This document shows positions 27,601 to 38,847 of a stretch of 64,000 bases of DNA, in pieces (positions within the stretch are counted from its first letter, which is position 1; every line of letters begins with the position of its first letter). The position numbers and the translations under genes were made by a program. Origin of the DNA: Dipylidium caninum (taxonomy: Eukaryota; Platyhelminthes; Cestoda; Cyclophyllidea; Dipylidiidae); assembly GCA_017562135.1 (NCBI GenBank), contig QEYB01001654.1, positions 357,653-421,652 of the forward strand, in the 5' to 3' direction. Under the pieces are notes generated by a model that saw only the letters and a list, made by a program, of their open reading frames with translations, was not told the DNA's origin and ran no database searches.

Positions 27601-28056
27601 ATAAATGGTCAAGTAAGGGCGAGAAATGCAACAAAACAAAAAAAATAGGACCAGACAGGTATTAGAATTTTCACATTTTATACTTCACATGTACAAGACT
27701 TGATCTCTTATACGTCTTACATGTCTGGGACAGATTACCTGACAAAAAATTCTATAACAAAAGGGAAAAATGATTCCCCATTTTGTAAAGCGTTGAACCA
27801 ATTGAAATTAACTAAATAATTTTATTTAACCAAACGTTGGATAAGGTGGAGCAAATGGAGATAGGAGCTACGTATAGTGACATCTGAAACAAGAATATGA
27901 TGGATATGTGTACAAATACGTCGGGAAGTGGGAGAAAACGGGGTTTGGAGTGCAAAAAGAAGGAAACCGGAGTAGGCTAAAACGAGAAAATAGAAGAAAA
28001 TAATTACGGAAGGAATACAAAAAGGATGCAAACAGTCAAAATAATATTGCGCAAAC
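18634..28056. other. No supported gene; should contain or precede the missing DDR 5' exons
   Basis: About 9.4 kb with only short open frames. The DDR exons for the signal peptide and the start of the discoidin domain must lie on the minus strand at or beyond this stretch, but no segment matching their consensus was recognised. No repeat structure was evident by eye. Confidence 0.5.
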
Positions 28057-29740
28057 AAACTAGATTGTTTTGCCTTAAAAAGTAGATCAATTTGGCCGAA
28101 CATATGACCAAAAATCTAGCAATTACTGTGCGATTTTGAAGGCGACTATGAAACCTTGATCAGTAGTAGATGAAACATGACGTGCCGCAGTTGTTGTTAC
28201 ACATCCAGGCTCCACATCAAGAATAATGACGCATTGGCAACGAATGTAAGCTGTAAAATGCATTCCCCATCAACCTTAGTTACCGAAACATTTAGGTCAG
28301 ACAAACTAGATAAGAATACCACTTTGGAAGAGAGTAAAACTGTGTTCAAAACGAATTTCTTTCCTCTCATTGGTGTTATCAGACAAATGAAATCGCGGTG
28401 TGGACACTCCATTTGGCGTCTGCTGCGAATTCAAATAAACACCTTCACAAGTATTTAAGTTTCTCCTGTAGGCACTTAGGGAGGTGACCTCACAATAGAT
28501 GTCCAGCTGGACATTTAATTTAACTTACATTTTCCAGCACGAATACAGGTTTCAACCGGAAAATTGATGTTTACATAAATAAAGGTGCAAAGATATGTAG
28601 CATTGCAACCAACATATATTTGGAAGGTATAGTGGATGAAAAGTTCCACTTCTTCTCCAGTCAGGATGTTTGCTCTATCATGTAACTGAAAGGTGGAGTT
28701 CAGGATAAACCTGAGGCAACTAAATAACCTCCTCTAAGACGAAGACGTGCTGACAAGGTAAATCCACATTGGCCTAAAAAACTGTTTGGTTAATGCCCAC
28801 TCAGCGAAGCGCTTAAACTGCATGACTCTCATGTACACACGAACATGATTTTAATCACTATGTCTGATAATCTGATACCGTGCTACCGCTGCACGACTTT
28901 CGTGTTATTGTAATTTAGGATTGCTGACGTGTAGCAGTGGAGCCGGGGGCAAATCGAAGTAAATTACAGAAGTCCTAACTATTCGGCACAGGGATTACGA
29001 GAGACTCGGCCCTTCACGATTATTTTATACAAAGTATTTAGACTGGGTCACCTTCATTCTGACGAACTTATAGAGAGTGGTCCCGAAATCTGGAAAGTTA
29101 ACATAGGTGTCCATGGTAAAAACGAAGATAGACAATTTTCCAAAAATGTCTAAACTCCTAGCTTGTAAGTTGAATAAGCCATAAACCACGATAGTAATGA
29201 CTCATCTTTCAACATTAGACGTACGCGTAGGTGATAAAAGACACATCAAACTGTTATGTAAGAAATATATCTTAATGTCGACAAAAGAATCAAATGACAA
29301 GAAATTGGGGAAGAAGGCGGTGCCGAATATGGCAAGAGAAAGACGGTCGACTATCCAAGGTTGTAGATGTTATTGGTCATTCAATTTTAAACGTTCAAAA
29401 ACGGAACGCTTTGACGCTCAAAATCTGAGTAGTAGAGGTTCAGCAACGAATAAAGGTAGTGTAAAACAAAGTTGGATAGAAGTAGATTAACAAGATTTGG
29501 TCAAGGTTATATTCGTTGAAACACACCCATGCAAATAAATCTAGAAGTAGGCGCATTGACATGATGGTAGAAAGCCAAAGGGCAAATTCGATTTGAAGAT
29601 ATCATAAGAATAGAAAGTAAAAAACATTAGTATCCCTGGCCATCAGAGAAAGTCTTGACCGAATGCCCTAAATGAAATGAATTTACAAAGACACAGTTCT
29701 CCATCATCATCGCTCAAAATGCGCCTTCTACCATTCTTAT

Positions 29741-29938
29741 TCACACGCCACAAGCTACGTCTAAAAAGTCTGAAACTCGGGACTGGATAAACACCTCCAA
29801 CTTGGAAGTCATCTCATCGAGGTCAATCTCCATACCCTCTTCTTTCATCGTCATCGCATTCCTGTTCATATCGCCAAAAGCATCCATCTCGTCGTCGCGT
29901 CGGCTAGCAGTGATAACTAAATAAGCCAAGGAAAGCAT
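29741..29938 (-). CDS. Small acidic Met-rich protein, left-arm copy
   Basis: A 65-codon frame opening with a short hydrophobic stretch (MLSLAYLVITA) followed by an acidic, Met-rich part with DDEMDAFGDMNRN and GMEIDLDEM. It may be a small secreted peptide precursor; no family recognised. The frame is intact here, while the right-arm copy carries a one-base insertion but otherwise preserves nearly the same residues. It lies divergently, about 375 bases from the Cys-rich gene ATG at 30315, with the GA repeat between them. No TATA box is evident upstream. It could also be a chance frame conserved only because the arm was duplicated. Confidence 0.4.
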   Translation of the reverse strand: MLSLAYLVITASRRDDEMDAFGDMNRNAMTMKEEGMEIDLDEMTSKLEVFIQSRVSDFLDVACGV

Positions 29939-30111
29939 CGCGACAGTTCACGAGAGACGTAACGATAATCACTGAGTCATAGGTAGATGGCGTCATCACT
30001 AATCCCTCCAAGAAGAGTCAGACCACTCGAGGTCACGAACAACTAAATGTGACTTTACGGCCGGTCTACGAGAGTAAAGCGTTGTGCGGTTACACACACA
30101 CACAAAGAGAG

Positions 30112-30114
<3 letters not shown>

Positions 30115-30149
<35 letters not shown>
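30115..30149. repeat. GA microsatellite, left arm
   Basis: About 17 uninterrupted GA units, preceded by CA repeats, between the divergent gene pair of the left arm. It is mirrored by TC/TG repeats at 36486-36539. Confidence 0.95.
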
Positions 30150-30150
<1 letters not shown>

Positions 30151-30269
30151 ACTGCAATGGGGGTGGGGGTGGAGGGAGGTGAGTGAGGATGAGGGCGAGG
30201 GAAGGGGAGGAGGAGGTGAACGCGACCAATAAACTCCATTACAATGTGGTGTCTGAATCATCTGGTCAG

Positions 30270-30277
30270 TATTAAAG
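30270..30277 (+). promoter_or_regulatory. TATA-like box of the left-arm Cys-rich gene
   Basis: TATTAAAG, 38 bases before the ATG at 30315. The same element is preserved in the right arm (36364-36371, minus strand), and the related spacer gene has TATAAAT at a similar distance. Confidence 0.55.
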
Positions 30278-30314
30278 GAGAGAGCAATCAGCGAGAGACA
30301 TTAGTTGAAGCAGT

Positions 30315-31081
30315 ATGCAGCTACTGATCGTTCTTTCCCTCATCTTACTCGTGTGGACCCGCCTCGACTCTGCCGATTCTGACGCCATCGGATACCCTTT
30401 GGAATAATGGACTTCAGCACATGTCCCCTGCGCGTATGTTCTTCCGGCAAGTACACTGGCTACAATTGCTACAATGGTGTGTGCGACTATATGTGTGACA
30501 CTTATCGCTGCTATGGCTTCGGTAACCTCGTATTCTCGGGTGTCGGCATTGCGAATACTGGGGCTATGGCGCGCCTCAATAATATGGATGGTTGCAACGG
30601 TGGCAATTGCGGCTACTGGGATGAATGTGAAAATAGTTACTGCGAAGGCTACTACACTTTCCATCAATGCGTCACAGCACAGTGTATCAGTGGACCCTTC
30701 CACGGTTACGGATGCGCGAAAGGCTACTGCTCCGTAGTCTGCACCAAGATGTCTGCCATTCTGCTGATCTCTACAATGCCTCAAGCAGAAGAAAAAGAAG
30801 ACGGAAGAACCAGCAGACTACTACACCTACCAGGTGAACATTCGAAGGGTAAGTTGAGGGCCGCAGCAAGTGGAAAGACTTCGACATTGACATTCGGTGG
30901 ATTACGACCCGAAAGAAGGCGTCGCGGAAGGTGTGGTGAGTCAGTGGGAAAGACAGGCGCTGAAGGTCAACCCAAAATGGGGAAGAAATGAAGAAATTTA
31001 CGAATGTCAAGGTGTCAGATGACGAGTATACCTTATTTTCCCTGTGGACCAGCAAACCGTTCGAAGCATAATGAAGTTATG
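30315..31081 (+). pseudogene. Cys/Gly/Tyr-rich secreted protein, left-arm copy, frame broken
   Basis: The ATG opens a signal peptide (MQLLIVLSLILLVW) and the frame reads to a stop at 30405. One base short in an A run, compared with the right arm, causes this stop. The downstream frame continues with a Cys-rich domain: STCPLRVCSSGKYTGYNCYN, then CNGGNCGYWDEC and CISGPFHGYGC. Further single-base differences shift frames near 30550-30590 and 30740, and a Lys-rich linker and aromatic/acidic C-terminal region follow to a stop at 31079-31081. Compared with the right arm, the ancestral protein was about 255 codons. The central domain is homologous to the intact gene at 32501-33127. Export is predicted from the signal peptide; function unknown. 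It may be a pseudogene or an intact gene with consensus errors. Confidence 0.65.
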
Positions 31082-31367
31082 GAGTCGAAGATTTTGGCAA
31101 CAACTGAGGCAAGAGCGGTTAAGACAAGAGTGTGCAGTCCTAACGCGACCGCAGTGCCCACATGAATAAACTTGTGCGTTATGGGAAACAATCTTTATCT
31201 TCTTGTTTTTGCAATTGGTGTGGGTCTTCCTCATGGCCACAAAGCGTTGTCATTCAAATACTTTGCTTACAAATAGATTTACCATTTTCTACTTCAGTAG
31301 CAGTTCACATTTGCATGCGTTGTCGAGGCATTCTCTTTCAATTCTGTCAAGACCACTGGACTAATTG

Positions 31368-32500
31368 GAGTGAGACAGCAAATGAGTGACATGTAATGCA
31401 GTCATTGCGTTTTTTATTTGGGTCTTACCCAATCATCCCGTTACAACACATACGCATACAGCTTTTTTCTTGTTAAATGAAGGTCGCGAATCCGCAAATT
31501 AAGTCGTCTGGGTGAGCGGTAGTTTGCTGAGGGAAGACCGATGAACTGTTTTTAACAAATCTCATTTATTTGGTGTAAAATCAGGAAGGGTTGGGCCGTG
31601 ATGGTGAATCGGATTCGAATATCTTCAACCTTTTCACGTTAAATCGCATAACTCGTGTGACATTAACTATGAAGGCACAACACAAAGCTCTTCTAAGTCG
31701 TCTTCTTTGTTTTGTACGATGACGCTCACGGTTGACACACTCTCCGGCTCTACCGGAAACCCTTGTTCGACTTTTACTTCTCTAAATGATAATTGTCTCA
31801 GCGCCTGCGCATCAAACATCCCCAATCGGCATGAACATGTAAACAATTGGCACCGATCCAAGGACCTTACTAAACATTTCGGTAGTAGAGGTGGGATGTA
31901 CAAGGGCAGGGACGTACATCAGCGAAGCTTATGCACTTACTAGGAATTCCTCGTTCAAGGGGGGACAATTCCCAAGCCCCGAGTCGTGAAAATGTAACGT
32001 GGCTCGATCCTCCCATAATGTGTGGTTGCGACATCATTTTCAGTTTAACGATCACTTATTTGGTGCACCATCTAGTACCACATTTATTCCAATGCCTCAC
32101 TCATTAGGTGGGGTAATATGTTCCACGGAGAATGGGAATAATCGCCTTCATTTCTACCCAACTTCCTTCTCCTATCTATCCTTTTTGCCTTTGAGTGGAC
32201 AGTTTGTGTGCCAATACCATCATATTGGCGGCAAAAGTAGATCTTTTTGGGGATGCAGACACAAAAAGACAAGCCGAGTCGAAAACGGAAACAATGGCAC
32301 CTTTGTCGTGAATCATTTATTCTATTTCAGGCTTTGAGTTTCCGTAGGTTCTTGAAATCTAATTTGCCAGCCCACTGCGATGCGATGGGCTTGTCTTGTC
32401 TAATTCAATTTTTGGTTCCAAACCCACAAAGTCCACTTAGCGACAAAACATTACGACGATCAAATTTATTTAATGTTGTTATTACACTTGTATCAATTTT
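31368..32500. other. Inverted-repeat spacer, no supported gene
   Basis: Unique sequence between the left arm and the 3' end of the spacer gene. Several open frames of 60-112 codons exist on both strands but none shows a motif or splice borders that would support it. Confidence 0.55.
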
Positions 32501-33127
32501 TCACTCTGACTCTTCCTTTTTTCCTCGCATCCGATCTTCATTCTTCCCATCACACTCACTCCCGTAACATTGGTCCGTTTCGCACGTCTTTCCTTTGCAT
32601 CCCACTTTTGGGAAGTTATAGTACCCGTCACACGCGGTTCCGTAGCAGTCTAGACCATAGGCGTATGGAGTATGGCAAACACCCTGAAGACATATGTACC
32701 TGCAAGCCCCGTTGTAGCATGCGTGTCCATGATAGGGACCGCTGACACATGAAGGAGTTGTGCAACGTCTGAAATCATAAAACCCATTGCACTGCCCATT
32801 AGCACATCCGCTCCAGTATCCGCAATTGCCGCCTAAGCAACCCCGATAGCCATAAGCTCCGGCACCCCAACCTCCATAGAATCCACTGTTTCTCAATTGC
32901 ATTGGATTCACATGGTTATAGGCCCGCCGAGTAGAGGGACAACCACTGCCGTAGCAGACGAATGGGCACACGCCGTGACGACATCCGTATCCAATGTACT
33001 TGCCATAGTAGCAAATTGGTTGAGTGCAGGTGCGGAAATGATAATGGCCGCCACATCCATTACCGTAGCAGGCGAGAGAGGGTAGCACAGAGTAAGCAAA
33101 AGTGAAAAACCAAATTAGTACATGCAT
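32501..33127 (-). CDS. Intact Cys/Gly/Tyr-rich secreted protein, 208 codons
   Basis: A single-exon gene in the spacer of the inverted repeat. It starts with a signal peptide (MHVLIWFFTFAYSVLPSLA) followed by repeated Cys-rich modules rich in Gly and Tyr, with patterns such as CYYGKYIGYGCRHGVCPFVC, CLGGNCGYWSGC and CVSGPYHGHACYNGACRYIC, and a charged tail ending KNEDRMRGKKEESE. It aligns with the two arm genes over the CxGGNCGYWxxC and SGPxHGxxC modules, so it is a paralogue. A TATAAAT box lies 46 bases before the ATG. About two dozen Cys and many Tyr suggest a disulfide-rich or cross-linked extracellular material, for instance an eggshell or cuticle protein; this is an inference. No known domain recognised. 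Confidence 0.85.
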   Translation of the reverse strand: MHVLIWFFTFAYSVLPSLACYGNGCGGHYHFRTCTQPICYYGKYIGYGCRHGVCPFVCYGSGCPSTRRAYNHVNPMQLRNSGFYGGWGAGAYGYRGCLGGNCGYWSGCANGQCNGFYDFRRCTTPSCVSGPYHGHACYNGACRYICLQGVCHTPYAYGLDCYGTACDGYYNFPKVGCKGKTCETDQCYGSECDGKNEDRMRGKKEESE

Positions 33128-33172
33128 CTTCCCTGGCGATTGTTAGTGGGACTAATCGTCGAATGTTGGTGA

Positions 33173-33179
33173 ATTTATA
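33173..33179 (-). promoter_or_regulatory. TATA box of the spacer Cys-rich gene
   Basis: TATAAAT on the minus strand, 46 bases before the ATG at 33127, a spacing similar to that of the other small Cys-rich genes in the window. Confidence 0.65.
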
Positions 33180-35262
33180 CGATCGTGTTTAGGGTCAGGC
33201 ACTGCGATAAATACGCAGTTATTAGAGTGCTCAATCGATAAAGCACTGTGATTGATAAGGGCCAAATATCTTTATTCTCTGAGAAGATGGTGACGCAATT
33301 CATTTCCGAGAGAAGAGGCGGTTTTGTACGTAAAGAAAAAGTGTTTCGTGCACCTACCAAGCAAGTAGCAGCAAATTGAAAGGTATTTCCTCTAGATTGG
33401 TCGCAACCCACTCATTTTCTTCGTTAAATGAACAAAAAAGGTACATGCTTCTACCCCATTTGTTTGATTAATCTAATGAATGAGTATTCCAAAATCTCCC
33501 TCCAAAATCTTTAGTTTCGATGCATTGCCAAAGGGAATGCCATCGAAGTGTCACTATCTACTACCCTATTTACATTGGTTCCATTACAATATACCCCCCC
33601 ACATTTCTGGAGTAGTGTATGGTAATAATAAACCTAGGTTGTGTGTACGCCACATGCGGACATAGAATTCAACGAGGTAACTCAGCTTGAGAGGAGAAAT
33701 GTTAAGGAATTTTTTTAAATTTGCCAAAAAAAAATGAAGATCAAAAGCATTTGGTCGAGTATTTCAGCATAAATAAGTGTTATGGAGATGTGGAGTTTTC
33801 TTGGTCTTGACATCAAGGCGTAAACAGGACCATATCGTCTGTTAAACTGCTCCTTCACATGTAGAGTTTCTAAGAGTTTGAAGCAATATGAAAAGTCTTT
33901 TAACTCAGACCGTATTTATCATGAACCTAATAGAGGGCAAATTAAAAGTTTATCGTGCTACTTTAATGCATGTTTCACCACAATGAAACGAATTGTACAC
34001 ATTTGCTGTTATCATCACATGTATGAGAATAAAAATACACACACATGGACTTAAGATCAAAAGGCCATAAGTTCAAGTAACTATGAATGCACTTATTTCA
34101 TTTCAAGTTGGATATAGATTAGAATAAACGAAGTCAGTCATTATGGTCCAGGGGGTCTGTTTTTGATATTTTATCGTTAGCAATATTCGTCACGACTTTT
34201 TTGTGGTATGTAACATTCATAGCCAAATTCCTGTCATTGATTGCCTTCATCCCATTCAAAATAAATTTGTTTACAAAAATATGGAGTTGTTACTTTTCCA
34301 GAATGATATCATGTACAGCCGCACAAAGAAGGAACAAATGTCACTTATGTCGCAATTCTGTAAACGATGTGCTTAGCCATGTTCCGTTTTCCATGAAAAA
34401 AAATCATTACCCATCCAGTCTATTTAGCGCCACGATAATGAAGACGTATGACTTCGTCACCATAGACAATTAGTACAGATGACTCAAACGTTGAAGAGGT
34501 GGAGGTGACGAGTGAATGATCAGTGTAGGAGTTTACAGCTATTTAAATTGAATAATGGGCTGACGCTAAGGTAACTGTTCAAACATCCATGAAAAATAGC
34601 CAGAGACAAGTGGAAAAAAAGAATAAGCTTTATTTTAGATTAACCCGCCTGGATTTATTAAAATAAGATGGCAGTGTCCATAACCTGAAACAAGATCAGT
34701 TAAGGTACACAGCATTCTCAGTCCAAATGGCACTCGCGAATACGATAATACCCTATTGAATACAAATTCAGAAAAGCGAAATATCATGCAATGGACAGCC
34801 GTTAAATCTCGTAACGAAGTAAAAGTTAGCAATTTACAAAATAAAGGCTATAAGAGAGCGAATTTGTTTGGCTTGTCTGGCTTACGGTCATCTGGTCTAT
34901 TATAGTAGTGTTTAGCCTAATCCGAAAAACTCAGTTATATAAGCACAGGATACAAGTATACAATGCGGAGTATTCAGAAGAACTTTATCGTGGTGGGTGC
35001 ATTCATGATGGTCTTGCTAGTGTTGTCGCAAAGTGGATAAGTGGACATTTCAAAACCGCCTATGGGTATGTATTTGAGGGACTCGTGAGGTAGAGCGGCA
35101 TTTTTTTCTACACGCATTATCCTTTTCGTGTTCGCGTAGGCAAATGTGAATGAGGTCAGCCATGTTTACGTGGCTGTAACGGACAGAAACAAAAACAAAT
35201 AAGACAGTGACAAACATCATGATCGTACCTTTTCCTCCCCCCCAACAAATGTTTTTTTTGTG
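33180..35262. other. Inverted-repeat spacer, no supported gene
   Basis: About 2.1 kb of AT-rich sequence upstream of the spacer gene, up to the right arm. Only short open frames are present; no motif or repeat was recognised. Confidence 0.55.
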
Positions 35263-35559
35263 TCCTCCAATCCGTCCAGTCTTGACAGAATTGAAAGGGA
35301 ATGTCTCAACAACGCATGCAAATGTGAATTGCTACTGAAGTAGAAAATGGTAAATCTATTGTAAGCAAAGTATTTGAGTGACAACGCTTTGTGGCAACGA
35401 GGAAGACCCACACCAATTGCAAACAACGGGAAGATACAGATTGTTTCCCATAACGCACAAGTTTATTCATGTGGGCACTGCGGTCGCGTTGGACTGCACA
35501 CCCGTGTCTTAACCTCTCCTGCCTCAGTTGTTGCCAAAATCTTCGACTCCCTAATCTCA

Positions 35560-36325
35560 TTATGCTTCGAACGGTTTGCTGGTCCACAGGGAAATAAGGT
35601 ACTCGTCATCCGACACCTTGACATTCGTAAATTGCTTCATTTTCTTCCCCATTTTGGGTTGACCTTCAGCACCTGTCTTTTCCCACTGACTCACCACCTC
35701 CTTCCCGCGACGCCTTCTTTCGGGTCGTAATCCACCGTCTCAATGTCAATGTCGAAGTCTTTCCACTTGCTGCGGTCCTCAACTTCTACCCATCGAAGCA
35801 CCTGGTAGGTGTAGTAGTCCTGCTGGTTCTTCCGTCTTCTTTTCTTCTGCTGAGGCATTGTAGAAGATCAGCAGAATGGCAGACATCTTGGTGGCAGACT
35901 ACGGAGCAGTAAAGCCTTTCGCGCATCCGTAACCGTGGAAGGGTCCACTGATACACTGTGCTGTGACGCATTGATGGAAAGTGTAGTAGCCTTCCGCAGT
36001 AACTATTTTCACATTCATCCCAGTAGCCGCAATTGCCACCGTTGCAACCATCCATATTGAGTTCGCCATAGCCCCAGTATTCGGCAATGCCGACACCCGA
36101 GAATACGAGGTTACCGAAGCCATAGCAGCGATAAGTGTCACACATATAGTCGCACACACCATTGTAGCAATTGTAGCCAGTGTACGTGCCGGAAGAACAT
36201 ACGCGCAGGGGACATGTGCTGAAGTCCGTTATTTCCAAAGGTATCCGATGGCGTCAGAATCGGCAGAGTCGAGGCGGGTCACACGCACGAGTAAGATGAG
36301 GGGAAAGAACGATCAGTAGCTGCAT
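35560..36325 (-). pseudogene. Cys/Gly/Tyr-rich secreted protein, right-arm copy, frame broken differently
   Basis: Mirror copy of 30315-31081. Here one extra C in the signal peptide and one C fewer shortly after cancel out, and an extra G after GAATGTGAAAATAGTTACTGC-type sequence shifts the frame within the Cys-rich domain. The C-terminal third is well preserved: frames with DYYTYQVLRWVEVEDRSKWK, VVSQWEKTGAEGQPKMGKK, and VKVSDDEYLISLWTSKPFEA before the TAA at 35562-35560. The C-terminal region is aromatic and acidic and matches no family I know. A TATA-like element (36364-36371) precedes it. As no stop-causing change is shared between arms, decay happened after duplication or the errors are technical. 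Confidence 0.65.
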
Positions 36326-36483
36326 ACTGCTCAAAACTAATGTCTCTCGCTGATTGCTCTCTCCTTTAATACTGACCAGATGATTCAGACACCACATTGT
36401 AATGGAGTTTATTGGTCGCGTTCACCTCCTCCTCCCCTTCCCTCGCCCCTCATCCTCACCCACCTCCCACCCACCCCCATTGC

Positions 36484-36485
<2 letters not shown>

Positions 36486-36539
<54 letters not shown>
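36486..36539. repeat. TC and TG microsatellite, right arm
   Basis: About 20 TC units followed by a TG run; reverse-complement counterpart of the left-arm repeat, with a different length, as expected for microsatellites. Confidence 0.95.
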
Positions 36540-36692
36540 AAACGCACAAATCGCTTACTCTCGTAGACCGTCCGTAAAGTCACATTTAGTTGTTTCGTGA
36601 CCTCGAGTGGTCTTTCTCTTTCGGAGGGATTAGTGATGACGTCTAACCTAATGACTCAGTGATTATCGTTACGTCTCTCGTGAACTGTCGCG

Positions 36693-36891
36693 ATGCTTTC
36701 CTTGGCTTATTTAGTCATCACTGCTAGCCGACGCGACGGACGAGATGGATGCTTTTGGCGATATGAACAGGAATGCGATAACGATGAAAGAAGAGGGTAT
36801 GGAGATTGACCTCGATGAGATGACTTCCAAGTTGGTGGTGTTTATCCAAGTCCGAGTTTCAGACTTTTTAGACGTAGCTTGTGGCGTGTGA
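36693..36891 (+). pseudogene. Small acidic Met-rich protein, right-arm copy with frameshift
   Basis: Mirror copy of 29741-29938. An extra G in the GACGGACGAG stretch shifts the frame after about 16 codons. Past this point the other frame reads DEMDAFGDMNRNA and on to the same C-terminal VACGV and stop. A few substitutions separate the copies. The insertion may be real or a consensus error in duplicated sequence. Confidence 0.4.
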
Positions 36892-38847
36892 ATAAGAATG
36901 GTAGAAGGCGCAGTTTGAGCGATGATGATTTATGAGAGAACTGTGCTCTTCGACGGAACATGTAAATTTGACTGATGCACCGGTTTCATTAGGGGTTACG
37001 CATTCGGTCATCAGACATTTCTCTGACATGGCCAGGGATACTAATGTTTTACTAATTGATTTCTCTATTCTTTATGATATCTCAAATCGAATTTTGCCCT
37101 TTTAACTTCTCTTTTATCGGCTTTCTACCATCATGTCAATTGCGCCTACTTCTAGATTTATTTGCACTGGGTGTGTTTCAACTTCCACATTCCGAATATA
37201 ACTTATTTGTTTCCGGGAAGTAAACTTGACCAAATCGGCCTTGTTAATCTACTTCTATCCAACTTTGTTTTACAACTACCTTTATTCGTTGCTGAACCTC
37301 TACTACTCAGATTTTGAGCGTCAAAGCGTTCCGTTTTGAACGTTTAAAATTGAATGACCAATAACATCTACAACCTTGGATAGTCGACCGTCTTTCTCTT
37401 GCCATATTCGGCACCGCCTTCTTCCCAATTTCTTGTCATTTATAGAGGTAGGTTCTTTTGTCGACATTAAGATATATTTCTTACCATAACAGTTTATGTG
37501 TCTTTTATCAACCTACGTACGGAACCGTCTAACTGTTGAAAGATGAGTCATTACTATCCAAATATCCCCCTCCCAACCTCCTAGTGGTTTATGGCTTATT
37601 CAACTTACAAGCTAGGAGTTTAGACATTTTTGGAAAATTGTCTATCTTAAAATTGTTACGTTTTTACCATGGACACTATGTTAACTTTCCAGATTTCGAA
37701 GGACAATTTGGTCACTCTCTATAAGTTCCTTTTGTCAGAATGAAAGGTGACATTTAATTTTGCCGAAGAAACACCACTGTTAATGCGATTAGAATAGAGA
37801 ACAGTAAAGCAACTTGTTAAATGTTACTTTACCGGGGATTTGTATAAAATAATCGGGGGCCAAATGAAGGGCACGAGTCTCCGTGGTGCAATCCCTGGTG
37901 CCGAATAGTTAGTTAGGACTTCTGTAATCTTACTTCGATTTGCCCCCGGCTCCACTGCTACACGTCAGCAATCCTAAATTACAATAACCACGAAAGTCGT
38001 CGCAGCGGTAGCACGGTATCAGATTATCAGACATAGTGATTAAAATCATGTTCGTGTGTACATGAGAGTCATGCAGTTTAAGCGCCTTCGCTGAGTGGGG
38101 CATTACCAAACAGTTTTTAAGGCCAATGGTGGATTTACCTTGTCAGCACGTCTTCGTCTTAGAGGAGGTTATTTAGTTGCCTCAGGTTTATCCTGAACTC
38201 CCACCTTTCAGTTACATGATAGAGCAAACATCCTATCGACTGGAGAAGAAGTGGAACTTTTCATCCACTATAACCTTCCAAAATATATGTTGGTTGCATG
38301 CTACATATCTTTGCACCTTTATTTATGGTAAACATCAATTTTCCGGTTGAAACGCCTGTATTCGTGCTGGAAAATGTAAGTTAAATTTAAATGTCCAGCT
38401 GGACATCTATTGTGAGGTCACCTCCCTAAATGCCTACAGGAGAAACTTAAATACTTGTGAAGGTGTTTATTTGAATTCGCAGCAGACGCCAAATGGAGTG
38501 TCCACACCGCGATTTCATTTGTCTGATAACACCAATGAGAGGAAAGAAATTCGTTTTGAACACAGTTTACTCTCTTTCCAAAGTGGTATCTTATCTAGTT
38601 TGTCTGACCTAAATGTTCGGGTAACTAAGGTTGATGGGGAATGCATTTTACAGCTTACATTCGTTGCCAATGCGTCATTATTCTTGATTTGGAGCCTGGA
38701 TGTGTAACAACAACTGCGGCACGTCATGTTTCATCTACTACTGATCAAGGTTTCATAGTCGCCTTCAAAATCGCACAGTAATTGCTAGATTTTTGATCAT
38801 ATGTTCGGCCAAACTGATCTACTTTTTAAGGCAAAACAATCTAGTTT

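Larger units (their letters stand above)
28057..31367 (+). repeat. Left arm of a large inverted repeat
   Basis: This segment is matched in reverse complement by 35263-38847. The outer edge is at AAACTAGATTG (28057), mirrored by CAATCTAGTTT ending at 38847. The inner edge is near TTCAATTCTGTCAAGAC and the TTGGAG at 31367. Shared landmarks run along the whole arm: the small acidic gene, the GA microsatellite, the Cys-rich gene and the flank beyond it. Substitutions and indels are scattered throughout, so the arms are clearly diverged. Confidence 0.95.
35263..38847 (-). repeat. Right arm of the large inverted repeat
   Basis: Reverse-complement partner of 28057-31367. It is roughly 270 bases longer, mostly through indels in its outer half; for example about 75 extra bases near 37770-37850 relative to the left arm near 29020-29060. 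Gene order is mirrored: the Cys-rich gene on the minus strand inside, the small acidic gene on the plus strand outside. Confidence 0.95.
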
